From the NCBI GenBank assembly GCA_016711345.1, contig JADJTD010000012.1, positions 1-46,317 on the forward strand: 46,317 nucleotides of DNA, read 5' to 3'. The stretch's first letter is position 1, and each line of letters begins with the position of its first letter. This DNA comes from Chloracidobacterium sp. Its GTDB lineage: Bacteria > Acidobacteriota > Blastocatellia > Pyrinomonadales > Pyrinomonadaceae. Made by a program: the position numbers and the translations under genes. Of this stretch, positions 31,141-39,088 are shown piece by piece. The notes under the pieces were generated by a model. It was not told the origin of the DNA and ran no database searches. It saw only the letters and a program-made list of their open reading frames with translations.

Positions 31141-31959
31141 TCAGACCTTGCCTCGTGATCTGAGCCATGATTTGTAGGCCTGCGGGCGGCATTTGTCGCA
31201 GGGCCATGATTCGAGTGTTCCGTAAATTCTGCCGTCGGTATCGCGGCAGGCGTCGCATCGTTTGCCGGGATCTTCGGTTTTGGTTCCGCTGCCGTTTTGG
31301 GTTGGGATGCCGTTTCGATACCATTCGAGAGCCCAGGCGAAGTTTCCGGGATTGTAGCCTCGTGCCACCCAGGCCGTCCGACATTCACGCAGCTTGTCCA
31401 TATCGATCTCGCTTCCCAGCCCGCTGGTGATCGTTTCGTGGAGTTCTATTCGCGGCAGTTTTCCGGTGATCGTTCTGACCGATTCGATGGCCGGATGATA
31501 CTTCTTCGCGGGTGCGGTCGGCTTGGCCGACGCCTCCCTCTTTTCTTCTTCTTTTATTTCTTCTTTCTTATTACTTCTTTCTGATAAGCGTTTCTCAGGC
31601 GTTACATTTTGTTTATCTCTAAATTTCTGGACTCGTAAGTTACTCAATTCTTTAGCTTTAAGTTCTCTCGCGTACTTGCGTGATTTGAGCGTTACAATTT
31701 TGTTACGAAGCGTTACAAGCGTTACATCGGCCGTGTTGTAGCGTTTGAGTTCCGCAATACATCTCTTTGCTTCGTCAGGAAAACATCCCGTCGCTTTCGC
31801 AAAATCTTCATAGGTTCCTTTCATCTCCGGGTTGCCCGCTTCGCGCATAATTGCGATACATTCCAGCCAAAAACCGCGCGTCGCGAGCGAACACATTCTC
31901 ACCTTCGGCTTTCGCCAAGCCGGTAGTTCAAACTTAAAAAACCAGTCACCTTTTGCCAT
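31141..31959 (-). CDS. replication-initiator-like protein with C-terminal zinc motif
   Basis: 272 residues. The N-terminal ~110 residues (KGDWFFKFELPAWRKPKVRM, TRGFWLECIAIMREAG, TYEDFAKATGCFPDEAKRCI) look like the winged-helix start of phage replisome organisers (O/DnaD-type). A charged linker follows, and the C-terminus has CDACRDTDGRIYGTL and WPCDKCRP, a four-cysteine zinc motif. It probably opens the origin or loads the host helicase. Only replication gene recognised. Confidence 0.6.
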   Translation of the reverse strand: MAKGDWFFKFELPAWRKPKVRMCSLATRGFWLECIAIMREAGNPEMKGTYEDFAKATGCFPDEAKRCIAELKRYNTADVTLVTLRNKIVTLKSRKYARELKAKELSNLRVQKFRDKQNVTPEKRLSERSNKKEEIKEEEKREASAKPTAPAKKYHPAIESVRTITGKLPRIELHETITSGLGSEIDMDKLRECRTAWVARGYNPGNFAWALEWYRNGIPTQNGSGTKTEDPGKRCDACRDTDGRIYGTLESWPCDKCRPQAYKSWLRSRGKV

Positions 31960-32265
31960 TATTTTTACCGCGTCGAAGCATCATGAATGCTGGCGGCTGG
32001 CCATTCGTGTAAAGTTTGTCGTTTTTAGACCTTCGAATAGTGGTCGAGACCACTGCAAGAGACCCCTTAGTTACTCGATACACCGGAAATGGCAGCTCTT
32101 TTCAAGCCAATCAAGCCATGTGTACACGCTTTGCGGCTCGGCCTGTGTATCAGCGAAAATCGCACAGTCTGGTATCGGCGTGATCTCGCCGTGTGCCGCC
32201 ATTAAAGCCATTGTTGATGACTGAACGCCTGCTCCCAGACTGATGATATGTTTCACATTCTCCAT
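31946..32265 (-). pseudogene. truncated PP-loop / PAPS-reductase-like gene
   Basis: Starts MENVKHIISLGAGVQSSTMA, the PP-loop signature of phage PAPS-reductase-like proteins, then PDCAIFADTQAEPQSVYTWL. A missing G near 32094 shifts the frame (LPFPVYRVTKGSL continues in the other frame), and the corrected protein still stops after about 105 residues, running into the next gene; the usual length is 250-300. So a real deletion remains after correction. The full-length relative is at 41560. Confidence 0.7.
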
Positions 32266-32269
32266 TTTT

Positions 32270-32665
32270 CTAACAAAGCCCCATCGCCCTGATCTCGATC
32301 TCGACACGCGGATTGAGTTTGTCCTCGAACCGCTCGGCACGCAGGCGTTTGATCTGCTTGTCGTCGTGGTAGGCAAAGCCCGTCAGGCTGTCGAGCACGA
32401 TCTTAAAGATGCCGTCGAGATCGCCGACCCTTCGCGGCCTGAACCACTTGATCGTCACGCCCACATCACCCACAAACGGAACGATGCCGAGCCGCTTTGC
32501 CTCTTTCGCGACATCGTTTTTGTAAGCGATGCCGTCAGCGGTCAGCCCACGCTGCACAAAAGCCTTTTTTCCACCAAACTTCGGCGTCACCACCCGCGAA
32601 AAATGCAAGTGATTCAAAGCCGGCGGCGTCGGCAAAACTAAATTAACGGCGTTAGGCTGCGGCAT
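32270..32665 (-). CDS. RusA-like Holliday junction resolvase
   Basis: 131 residues. GVTIKWFRPRRVGDLDGIFK, then IVLDSLTGFAYHDDKQIKRL, places the acidic residues and Lys of RusA (D in GDLD, DD and K in HDDKQIK) as expected, with the C-terminal strand VEIEIR. RusA cuts Holliday junctions; in phages it resolves replication branches before packaging. In an early DNA-metabolism cluster. Confidence 0.88.
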   Translation of the reverse strand: MPQPNAVNLVLPTPPALNHLHFSRVVTPKFGGKKAFVQRGLTADGIAYKNDVAKEAKRLGIVPFVGDVGVTIKWFRPRRVGDLDGIFKIVLDSLTGFAYHDDKQIKRLRAERFEDKLNPRVEIEIRAMGLC

Positions 32666-32867
32666 TATTACTATTGTTTAGCTCTTGAAAAGCCTGCGGA
32701 ACGATCTCTTCAAAACACTCAGGGCAACAATCTACAGGCGGGTTACCAACAAGCAGGACGGCAACCGATACTGCCTGCCCCTTAAATGTTGTTTCAATCG
32801 CCATCATTGATGCAGCAGGGATGCCTTCTTTTGCTTGCCTACAAAAATCACAAATCTTTGCCATCAT
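32652..32867 (-). CDS. small four-cysteine zinc protein
   Basis: 71 residues with CDFCRQ near the N-terminus and CCPECF near the C-terminus, giving two CxxC knuckles. Overlaps the resolvase gene by 14 nt. Zinc-binding fold likely; partner unknown. Confidence 0.6.
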   Translation of the reverse strand: MMAKICDFCRQAKEGIPAASMMAIETTFKGQAVSVAVLLVGNPPVDCCPECFEEIVPQAFQELNNSNNAAA

Positions 32868-32869
32868 AT

Positions 32870-33204
32870 TTATTTCTCCGGCCGCCGGTCGCTGCTGACG
32901 GGTAGCTCGGACGCGGCGTAATAGATCGGAATATTAAAGATCTCGGCAAAGCGTGTTCGATGTGGGCACCTTTCGAGTCGCGCCAGTTCGATAGAAAATA
33001 AACGCCCTCGCCCTGAAAGATCATGATCTGCAAAGCGTCGAACAAATATTCAAAATACTCACGCCCTGGCTTCTGATCGACCAGCTTCATCGGATTAAGC
33101 GGCGTGTGTCCTTTTGCGACAATGAACGCCTCGGCCGATTCAAATAGTCGAAACGCGACGTCTTCGTCTAATCCTGTTATCTTGCCCGCCAGATAGATCT
33201 GCAT
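32870..33204 (-). CDS. DUF4406 protein (deoxyribosyltransferase-like), frameshifted
   Basis: MQIYLAGKITGLDE, FESAEAFIVAKGHTPLNPM and NWRDSKGAHIEHA are typical of DUF4406, a nucleoside deoxyribosyltransferase-like fold. After EHA the sequence loses a base (about 32956): the other frame continues AEIFNIPIYYAASELPVSS and stops at 32870, giving about 110 residues with the family's usual end. Uncorrected, the frame runs to 32848. Possibly acts on nucleotides; activity not established for the family. Confidence 0.75.
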
Positions 33205-33588
33205 TTAGATTCCCTTCCTATAACTTGTAAGATCGTTGCCGTATTTTTTAGAACGCTTTTTGCCGACGGCGATGAGTTTGCCTTGCTTCTGCAAACGTTG
33301 AAAGATGCCGCCGGAGGCCTGTTGTTTCTTCGTCTGCGGGCCGTGGCTTTGCTCGTACCGCAAGCGGACATCCTCAGCCGAAAAAGGCTCGTGAGCGACC
33401 GACGCAAAGGTCAGGATGTATCGCTCATAAGCCGCCTTCCATTCCTCATGAGCGGCATCCAAAGCCGCGTCGATCACCGCCTGACGCGGATTGCCGTTAA
33501 TCACACAAGCGGTCGGATCGGCACCGGGCGGAGGAATATAGATCATGCGTTCATCAAACATTGACGGCTGAATGTGTATTTCGCTCAT
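33205..33588 (-). CDS. hypothetical protein with winged-helix-like C-terminus
   Basis: 127 residues. The N-terminus has IYIPPPGADPTACVINGNPR; the C-terminal half (EPFSAEDVRLRYEQSHGP, GGIFQRLQKQGKLIAVGKKR) resembles a winged helix seen in lambda-type nin-region proteins. Its start overlaps the upstream stop by ATGA. Function unknown. Confidence 0.55.
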   Translation of the reverse strand: MSEIHIQPSMFDERMIYIPPPGADPTACVINGNPRQAVIDAALDAAHEEWKAAYERYILTFASVAHEPFSAEDVRLRYEQSHGPQTKKQQASGGIFQRLQKQGKLIAVGKKRSKKYGNDLTSYRKGI

Positions 33589-33809
33589 TTGTCTTTAACC
33601 TCGATCCTGTTCGGCCAGTCGTCTTTGCCTTTCGGCGGTTTTGGCAGGTTCGTCTCGTCAGCGATGGCGGCTCGAAAGGCGTGCCAGAAGCCGGGATTTT
33701 CCGCGATCGCTCGACGCTTCCAGACACGTTTTCGCCATGCCAGCAAAGCGACGGCAGACGAAAGCACCGCAATGACGCCGATGTAAGCAACGTGAATTAA
33801 AATATCCAT
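33585..33809 (-). CDS. small single-span membrane protein
   Basis: 74 residues from the ATG at 33809: MDILIHVAYIGVIAVLSSAV as membrane segment, then AWRKRVWKRR and a hydrophilic tail (PKPPKGKDDWPNR). The start overlaps the end of the upstream small gene by 13 nt. Confidence 0.55.
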   Translation of the reverse strand: MDILIHVAYIGVIAVLSSAVALLAWRKRVWKRRAIAENPGFWHAFRAAIADETNLPKPPKGKDDWPNRIEVKDK

Positions 33810-33946
33810 TTCCACTCCGTAATCTGTCCGGCGGCGACGATGGCGACGGCAAGGATCACCGCAGCAAGCAAGATCGCCCTCGGATGAATGTCCTGCCGGC
33901 AAGTGATGCACCGGCAAGGCCGCAAAATATCAGTTGTTCGTCTCAT
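33797..33946 (-). CDS. 49-residue membrane protein with CxxC
   Basis: MRRTTDILRPCRCITCRQDI followed by one membrane segment (AILLAAVILAVAIVAAGQI) and a short tail. GAGGAAAAAT precedes the ATG. Too short for family assignment; coding is supported by the overlap with the next gene and by the sharp hydrophobic segment. Confidence 0.5.
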   Translation of the reverse strand: MRRTTDILRPCRCITCRQDIHPRAILLAAVILAVAIVAAGQITEWKWIF

Positions 33947-33964
33947 ATTTTTCCTCAATCAATG

Positions 33965-34005
33965 CCCGGCGGTGAGTCCTGTCATCGCCGAAACAGACCG
34001 CCGGG
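33965..34005. ncRNA. structured leader element in a 324-bp gene-free stretch
   Basis: 33947-34270 holds no convincing gene. On the minus strand CCCGGCGGT and ACCGCCGGG form a perfect 9-bp stem enclosing an inner CTGT/ACAG stem. A second hairpin (TTTCGGC with GCCGAAA) lies near 34023-34049. A short frame MTIQNLSPDLIFDKVAWVQL (20 codons) reads leftward from about 34198. Possibly a cis-regulatory RNA or small RNA for the leftward operon; it matches no riboswitch I know. Confidence 0.4.
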
Positions 34006-34270
34006 GCTTTGGAGGTGTTATCGGCTATTTCGGCCTATGTTGATCAGCCGAAACTTTTTCAAATTTTGCCGCCGAAGCGTGGCATCGCTCGCCCTGTTTC
34101 CGGTCAGTGTATTGGCGAGTTCGGCGGGCTTTCGAGTTACAACTGCACCCACGCAACCTTGTCAAAAATTAAATCCGGTGAAAGATTTTGGATTGTCATC
34201 TTATCGTTTCAGCTACGCCCTCGACTCGTTGCCGCCTCGGGCTTCTGCGGCCTTTCACCGGAAACTTGTT

Positions 34271-35280
34271 TTACAACGCCGCCAGTGCTGACTTCATCGC
34301 CTGCAAAGCGCTCGCGAGCATCACATCGACGTTTCGCCCGTTAAGGTATTTCGCGATCTCGTCCACGTCACCGGCGAATTTCAGATTGAGCAGTTCGTTC
34401 ACATCAACACGCAAAGCCGTGACCTCGTCGTCCGACAAAGACGTGCCCTGCTCGGCAGGCGATGAAGCTGTCTGCTGAGCAGGTCGCGTTTGGTTGGTCG
34501 CGGACGGGCGGGCTGCGGTCGAAGGTCGTGTTTCCGGTTTCGGCGTCGCGTCGTCTTCCGGTGCAAATATCTCGGACACCATCGGCACATCGCAGACGGC
34601 GGCGGTCTTTGCTCGTTTGATCGCCATTTTCAAGACGGTGTTTTCGAGATCGGCCTTGTCGGGATTCTCGACGCGGCCCGTCTGCTGTCCGATGACGCGT
34701 TCGTCGTTTGCGGCAAACTTTGCACCGCAGCCGTTCGAAACGCCGTCTTTTTCCAGCAGTAAAATCCGCCGCCCTGCGTTTTGTTATCTTTGCGGACCGT
34801 CGGCTGATCGCATTCCGGGCAAAGCCTCGCGCCGGTGAGGTAAGCGTATTTTTTCTCACGCGTCGAGCAGATGCCGTCGCCCGAAGCGATCTGACGGCCC
34901 TCGGCGTTGTAAAGTTTGACGTGTGCCCGCACGCGAAAGTGATCGCCGTCGAGATATGTCTCGGTCGTTTCCGGATTGCCAAAAAATAGCTTGAAAAGCG
35001 AGCAGATGTTCCGCGTGCCTTCCTGCAGCAGCATCGGTTTTGCGAGCGTCGTCGTGCCGAGCTTGTGCGAGAAGTGATGATCTTCCTTCATGTTCTTTTG
35101 CACATAGTCTTTCAAAATATCCCGCATCTGCTGCTCGCGTTCGATCCGGGCCTTAAAGATCTCGGGCGACATTTCCTGCCCGACGACCAAAGCCCCGCCG
35201 TTCGGTTCTCTGTGAACGAGGTCCGTGTTTCTCGGATCGTCCGCCGCTGATCTTGTTTCCATTGCTGTTCCTGTGTACAT
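34271..35280 (-). CDS. recombination-type zinc-ribbon phage protein, one frameshift
   Basis: About 336 residues after correction; starts MYTGTAMETRSAADD after AGGAG. The middle part has CPECDQPTVRK, GGGFYCWKK and GCGAKFAAND, a zinc ribbon, then GRVENPDKADLENTVLKMAI, a block common to a family of phage proteins found beside recombination genes. Frame is lost at about 34757, where AAAAAG should be AAAAAAG. C-terminus low-complexity then LKFAGDVDEIAKYLNG. Function not established; possibly ssDNA handling. Confidence 0.65.
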
Positions 35281-35302
35281 GATTTTTCTCCTGTTTGTTT
35301 TG

Positions 35303-36280
35303 TTAAAAAGGACAGTCGCCCGTGAGTTCGTTGGCGGCGGTCTCAAGATTGTCGATGGCCGATTGAAAAGCCCGATTAAAATAACTGAGGCGTCCGTCGG
35401 CTTCTGGTGACGAAAGCATCGGCAGTTTGATCGCCCGAAGCTCGTCAACAAATATCAATAATTTTTCTTTATCCGGGGCGAGAGATTTGGTTTTTTCGAT
35501 GGCAGCAAGCCGCTCGGCTTCCAAGGCCTTCTCGCGTTCGATCCTGTCCAGTTCGTCCTGGGCTTCTTTTGCTTTGCGATCAGCCTCGCGAGCCCTTTCG
35601 TCGGCTTCGGCTTTCTCGGCGGCAATGCGTGCGTTTTCCTGTCGAAGTTTTTCATTTGCCTCGGCGTCAATCGCACGCTGCTCGGCCTCGATGCGTTCCT
35701 GCTCTTTTCGAGTTTCAAAAGCAGCTTTTGCCCCGAGCAAATAGACCTCGAACTGGTCGTCAGGTATCGTGCCGAGGCCGACGATGAGCATGTCTGCGGC
35801 TTCGAATTTCGCGAGTTTTGCTTTGCGTGCGGTGATGAGTTTATCGATGCGTTCTTTTTCGAGACGTTCGACGTAGGTTGATTGGGCCTTGAGGTGATCG
35901 CGAACTTTGTTGACGGCGTTGCTGTACGTCCGACGGATTCCGTCGAGCAGTTGAGCGGGCCGCAGAAGCGGTTCTTTTTCGATTTTGTGACGTTCAGTGA
36001 GAGACTTATCGACATGGCTGAGCATCTTGTCGATGTCCTTCGCCCGGGCGATCAGATCGGTTTGTGACGGATCTGTGACGACGATGGCCTCAGCCTCGGC
36101 CTTGATCTCAAGAAACGGCTGGAAGTCCGCCGCGAAGCATTCCATGACCTTGACGGCCCGATCGTCGCTGATCTTCGTTTGACGAATGAGTGACCGGATC
36201 TCGGTTTCGATATTGTCGGGCAGCGTTGCGAGCGCTGCGGATGCCGTATCGTATGCTGTTTGGATTGCTGTTGATTCCAT
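35303..36280 (-). CDS. long coiled-coil protein, recombination neighbourhood
   Basis: 325 residues. N-terminal helical domain (MESTAIQTAYDTASAALATL, LSHVDKSLTERHKIEKEPLL) then a long coiled coil rich in Glu, Ala, Arg and Lys (about 195-270) and a C-terminal helical cap. Such proteins often accompany phage single-strand annealing or zinc-ribbon genes, as here. Function unknown. Confidence 0.6.
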   Translation of the reverse strand: MESTAIQTAYDTASAALATLPDNIETEIRSLIRQTKISDDRAVKVMECFAADFQPFLEIKAEAEAIVVTDPSQTDLIARAKDIDKMLSHVDKSLTERHKIEKEPLLRPAQLLDGIRRTYSNAVNKVRDHLKAQSTYVERLEKERIDKLITARKAKLAKFEAADMLIVGLGTIPDDQFEVYLLGAKAAFETRKEQERIEAEQRAIDAEANEKLRQENARIAAEKAEADERAREADRKAKEAQDELDRIEREKALEAERLAAIEKTKSLAPDKEKLLIFVDELRAIKLPMLSSPEADGRLSYFNRAFQSAIDNLETAANELTGDCPF

Positions 36281-36284
36281 AATT

Positions 36285-36605
36285 TCACCACGCCCTTGAG
36301 ACGTCGATATTCCTTTTCATTCGTTCGAGTTCGTCGGGCGGCAGGACGAATTCGGTTAGGTCGAGTGCGATGGCCATGCCGAGGGGCATTTCGATCAGGA
36401 AGAACTGCGACTCGCCGTCGCGGTACCGTTTGACCTGTCCGGCCATCAGCGAGACTTCCAGCTGCTGCCGCCCGCGTAAAGCGATAAACCGAAACGCCGG
36501 CAACTCCGCCCAAACCATCTGCCCGTAGATCCACACCATCGCCACCGAAACGCCCGAAACATGCGTGATCTCATCAATGGCCTGCTGCTGAATGGCGGTT
36601 GTCAT
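36285..36605 (-). CDS. hypothetical protein
   Basis: 106 residues, MTTAIQQQAIDEITHVSGVS, LPAFRFIALRGRQQLEVSLM and PLGMAIALDLTEFVLPPDEL. Mixed alpha/beta, no cysteine. No family recognised. Packed tightly between neighbours in the early operon. Confidence 0.6.
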   Translation of the reverse strand: MTTAIQQQAIDEITHVSGVSVAMVWIYGQMVWAELPAFRFIALRGRQQLEVSLMAGQVKRYRDGESQFFLIEMPLGMAIALDLTEFVLPPDELERMKRNIDVSRAW

Positions 36606-36610
36606 TTGAT

Positions 36611-36796
36611 CTATTGAATCCCCCAGAAGATCTCAGCAACATCGACGATCTCGTGCGGCTCGATGAGCCAGAGCATCATAAAAAATGCACCAAACGCCAT
36701 GAACAAAATGCACGATAAAATGTGCTTGAACAGCGACGGCTTTACTTGCCGCACGTTGCGCCGGTCTGCCTTCGGGTTTTTGCGTTGATCTTCCAT
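36611..36796 (-). CDS. small single-span membrane protein
   Basis: 61 residues: basic N-terminus (RKNPKADRRNVRQVKPSLFK), membrane segment (HILSCILFMAFGAFFMMLWL), short acidic end. Inner-membrane orientation with N-terminus inside is likely. Overlaps the upstream gene by 55 nt. Confidence 0.55.
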   Translation of the reverse strand: MEDQRKNPKADRRNVRQVKPSLFKHILSCILFMAFGAFFMMLWLIEPHEIVDVAEIFWGIQ

Positions 36797-37020
36797 TTTG
36801 TAAATTGCTCCTTTCGTTTTCTGTCGTGTTCCCGGGCTTTTTCGAGAGCCTCGGCCTCGGTCGCTGCGTAAAATAATCTCGGCGTGATCTTGCGATGCCC
36901 TTTCTCGTAATGCACCGCGACAAACTTCATCTCAGGCCTTCCCGCCGGACAATCAATCGTCTCGCCCGAATTGATCTCCGTCGTGCCTTTCGGCGAATTT
37001 TTAAGCTGGGCGAGTGTCAT
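36742..37020 (-). CDS. small basic hypothetical protein
   Basis: 92 residues from the ATG at 37020, which overlaps the upstream stop (TAATG). Basic; GRPEMKFVAVHYEKGHRKIT, ATEAEALEKAREHDRKRKEQ. No family recognised. The C-terminal 18 codons overlap the next gene. Confidence 0.55.
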   Translation of the reverse strand: MTLAQLKNSPKGTTEINSGETIDCPAGRPEMKFVAVHYEKGHRKITPRLFYAATEAEALEKAREHDRKRKEQFTKWKINAKTRRQTGATCGK

Positions 37021-37178
37021 TAGTCCTTTGTTTTCCAAAGCACAAATAGAACGAAACCGGTTACGAAAAGATGGAAGATGCCATTAACGGCATTCAGCGT
37101 AGTTATTCCGCCAATGGCCATCGAAAGGCCATTAAATCCCCATCCTGCAATACACAAGACAATCATTAGTGTTCTCAT
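37020..37178 (-). CDS. 52-residue membrane protein
   Basis: MRTLMIVLCIAGWGFNGLSM, AIGGITTLNAVNGIFHLFVT and GFVLFVLWKTKD: two hydrophobic segments with a short tail. The stop overlaps the next ATG (TAATG), which supports it as a real gene. Confidence 0.5.
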   Translation of the reverse strand: MRTLMIVLCIAGWGFNGLSMAIGGITTLNAVNGIFHLFVTGFVLFVLWKTKD

Positions 37179-37183
37179 ATTTT

Positions 37184-37615
37184 TTACCTCGCTACCTTCC
37201 TGTCCTTATGCCGGGCGATCTCGTCGGCGGGCGAAAAGCCGAGCGTGTCGAGGTGATTTAACTGCCGCTGGAGCGATGCGATGGCTTCGCGGATCTCGCG
37301 TTTGCGATCGGCGACCGGCTTGCCTTCAAGCTCGGCCTGCACGGCCTCGGTCGATTCTTTGTGCAGCTCCGCGACCGAAACCTCGCCCGCCTCTTCGAGC
37401 AGGTCGAGAAACATCGCGTCCATGTCCGCCTTGATCAGCCAAACGCCTTCGGGATTGACCATCGCGATCTTTCGAATGAGCTTCTTGGTCTTTGCGTAGG
37501 TGCATTGATCGCCGAGCATTTCGTACATCCGCGTCAGGCTGATGTCATACTTCGCCGCCAATTCCTTAACATGCCCCGCCGTAACTTCGCTGATAACCGA
37601 CTGTGAATCCATCAT
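37184..37615 (-). CDS. CII-like phage regulatory protein
   Basis: 143 residues from the ATG at 37615 (GGAG seven bases upstream). The N-terminal half has an HTH-like segment, VKELAAKYDISLTRMYEMLG, then CTYAKTKKLIRKIAMVNPEG, close to the CP76/CII-type regulators. The C-terminal half is helical. It likely binds DNA to set early gene expression. Confidence 0.55.
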   Translation of the reverse strand: MMDSQSVISEVTAGHVKELAAKYDISLTRMYEMLGDQCTYAKTKKLIRKIAMVNPEGVWLIKADMDAMFLDLLEEAGEVSVAELHKESTEAVQAELEGKPVADRKREIREAIASLQRQLNHLDTLGFSPADEIARHKDRKVAR

Positions 37616-37726
37616 AAAGATCTCCAACTTTTAACCTGTAAAGGCCGCTAAAAATTCCACTTTAAGTTGCCCCGCTTGTTCGTTAATGTGTAACAGTGCC
37701 GCTCGTGCGGTGAGTTACTTGAAAAT

Positions 37727-38026
37727 TTACGCAGTCTCTGCAAATTTGAATGAGCCTTGGCGAACAGTGATTTGCAGACACTCTTCGCCGCCCTGACTGA
37801 CAACCTTCATCGAACGGCATAAGAGAATGTCACCGTCGATCAAAATGTTCGTCTTCAATGCTAGATCGCGAGTGTTACTGTCGAGAGCGTCAACACTCAA
37901 ATTTGTTCGTTTGCAATTTCGCGGCAAAATGACAGTAACGGTCGCCGGACGCGGACCGGTCGTTTCCTGCTTAGCAACCTGTGTTTTTCGTTTTCTCTTG
38001 GGCTTTGGTGTTATTTCGTCTGTCAT
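37727..38026 (-). CDS. hypothetical protein with basic N-terminus
   Basis: 99 residues. N-terminal KPKRKRKTQVAKQE tail followed by a beta-rich domain (PATVTVILPRNCKRTNLSVD, LQITVRQGSFKFAE). No family recognised. Followed by about 110 bp of non-coding DNA before the CII-like gene. Confidence 0.55.
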   Translation of the reverse strand: MTDEITPKPKRKRKTQVAKQETTGPRPATVTVILPRNCKRTNLSVDALDSNTRDLALKTNILIDGDILLCRSMKVVSQGGEECLQITVRQGSFKFAETA

Positions 38027-38046
38027 GATTCTCCTGTTTTCTTAAA

Positions 38047-38094
38047 GGACGCGAAGCGAAAAAACACGCCAATGTTTCCTGCTCCGCTCCGCGT
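38047..38094. terminator. inverted-repeat-rich intergenic stretch
   Basis: GGACGCGAAGCG pairs with CGCTCCGCGTCC (one mismatch). Further stems follow: GAGGGC/GCCCTC (38131-38161) and CCGGCG/CGCCGG (38167-38191). The stretch lies between the HNH gene end (38201) and the next gene start (38026) on the minus strand, so a terminator or attenuator set is likely; no clear U tract. Confidence 0.4.
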
Positions 38095-38200
38095 CCTGCC
38101 CTTGGCCCCTTGCGGCCAAACTTTTGAGGGCAATGGTAGCTTTCGCGAGTCCTCGCCCTCATGACTCCGGCGCTATCTCACATCCCGCCGGAATGTCGAT

Positions 38201-38731
38201 CTAAGTTACTGTCGCCGGTATTCTGCGAGGCCGGCGATTATTTGCTTGCTGTGTCGGCGTCGCCCAGCGGACGTTTCCGACTTGATAGTTCCCGTTCGTA
38301 TCGGGATAGCGATCTATTGAATGTTCCGGTGTCGGCTTCATGCCGACTTCGGCAAAGAACTCGTCAAATGATGTGAAAAGGAACCTAATGCCGCGACCGC
38401 CATAACTAGCAAAGTTGATGTGATTAGGGTTGTTGCATCGTTCTTTTGCGGCTCGATAGCTGCGATATTCAGGAGTTTGCTTGCGGCCTAATGATTGACC
38501 GTTTGTGCGAGATCGCAAGCCGGTTGCTTCGTGATTGAGGCATTTGCACGAGGTCGTCGGTCGTTTTCGATGCAAAAGGCTCGATGATCGAACAACTGCC
38601 AGATTTCCGCACGAACAAAGGCAATGCCATCGACCCGTTCCTTTTATGACACCGGCGAAGCCGATCACAAGAAGCCGCCCAAAGCGCTGGCCGGTCAGAT
38701 TGGTAAAGCGATGATTGCGTTTTTCGTTCAT
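38201..38731 (-). CDS. HNH-type homing endonuclease
   Basis: 176 residues. N-terminal LTGQRFGRLLVIGFAG with cysteines CLCSCGN and SCKC, then YRSYRAAKERCNNPNHINFA, SYGGRGI, and the C-terminal HSIDRYPDTNGNYQVGNVRW with ATPTQQANNRR, the signature of phage HNH homing-type nucleases. Free-standing. It may cut related phages lacking it. ATGA overlap with the RHH regulator gene. Confidence 0.85.
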   Translation of the reverse strand: MNEKRNHRFTNLTGQRFGRLLVIGFAGVIKGTGRWHCLCSCGNLAVVRSSSLLHRKRPTTSCKCLNHEATGLRSRTNGQSLGRKQTPEYRSYRAAKERCNNPNHINFASYGGRGIRFLFTSFDEFFAEVGMKPTPEHSIDRYPDTNGNYQVGNVRWATPTQQANNRRPRRIPATVT

Positions 38732-38973
38732 GCTGCCGCTCCCGTTATCGGTTTTTGCAGAATTTTGCCGTTGCCATCGACAACAGTCACGCCTTCTTTG
38801 GTTACATCCATACCGGCGTACTGTGCCCTTTCCCTGACTATCGCAATTTTTTCGCGGGCTGCCTCGCGAATGAATTGAGAAACAGGAATGTCTAGATACT
38901 CGGCCGTTTCCGTAATCTCGTCCTTTTCATCGCTGCGGATTTTTATGTGTAATGTTTCGTCTTTATTTCCCAT
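38728..38973 (-). CDS. ribbon-helix-helix regulator, leftward
   Basis: 81 residues. LHIKIRSDEKDEITETAEYL is the ribbon and first helix; DIPVSQFIREAAREKIAIV the second, as in Arc/CopG proteins. First gene of the leftward operon, behind a consensus promoter overlapped by an inverted repeat. Probably an autorepressor or early regulator. Confidence 0.75.
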   Translation of the reverse strand: MGNKDETLHIKIRSDEKDEITETAEYLDIPVSQFIREAAREKIAIVRERAQYAGMDVTKEGVTVVDGNGKILQKPITGAAA

Positions 38974-39001
38974 TTTGAAATATCCCTTTTGTGGTCAATT
39001 T

Positions 39002-39046
39002 GTGTTGACATTGTGATTATACATTTCAAATACACATTGTCAACAC
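39002..39046. promoter_or_regulatory. operator pair overlapping the leftward promoter
   Basis: GTGTTGACATTGTG (39002-39015) and CACATTGTCAACAC (39033-39046) form an inverted repeat matching at 13 of 14 positions. They flank the -10 and overlap the -35 of the leftward promoter. A further half-like TGTGTTG is near 39060. Expected target of one of the two flanking RHH proteins. Confidence 0.7.
39016..39043 (-). promoter_or_regulatory. leftward sigma-70 promoter of the main operon
   Basis: Minus strand TTGACA (39043-39038), 16-bp spacer, TATAAT (39021-39016): full consensus in both boxes. Start about 40 nt before the ATG at 38973. No equally good rightward promoter is seen; TTGACA at 39005-39010 has only a poor -10. 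Confidence 0.85.
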
Positions 39047-39088
39047 CTTTTTTTACATTTTGTGTTGTTTTTCTTTTTGAGGTGATTT

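Noticed and set aside
31113..31388. 91-codon minus-strand frame over the end of the replication gene
   Set aside because: Shares most of its length with the replication-protein gene in another frame and has the biased composition of an out-of-frame reading.
34009..34344. Plus-strand frame of 111 codons in the gene-poor stretch
   Set aside because: It overlaps the end of a leftward gene, has no ribosome site and stands alone against the direction of the operon; the sequence is better explained by hairpin structure. Not fully excluded.
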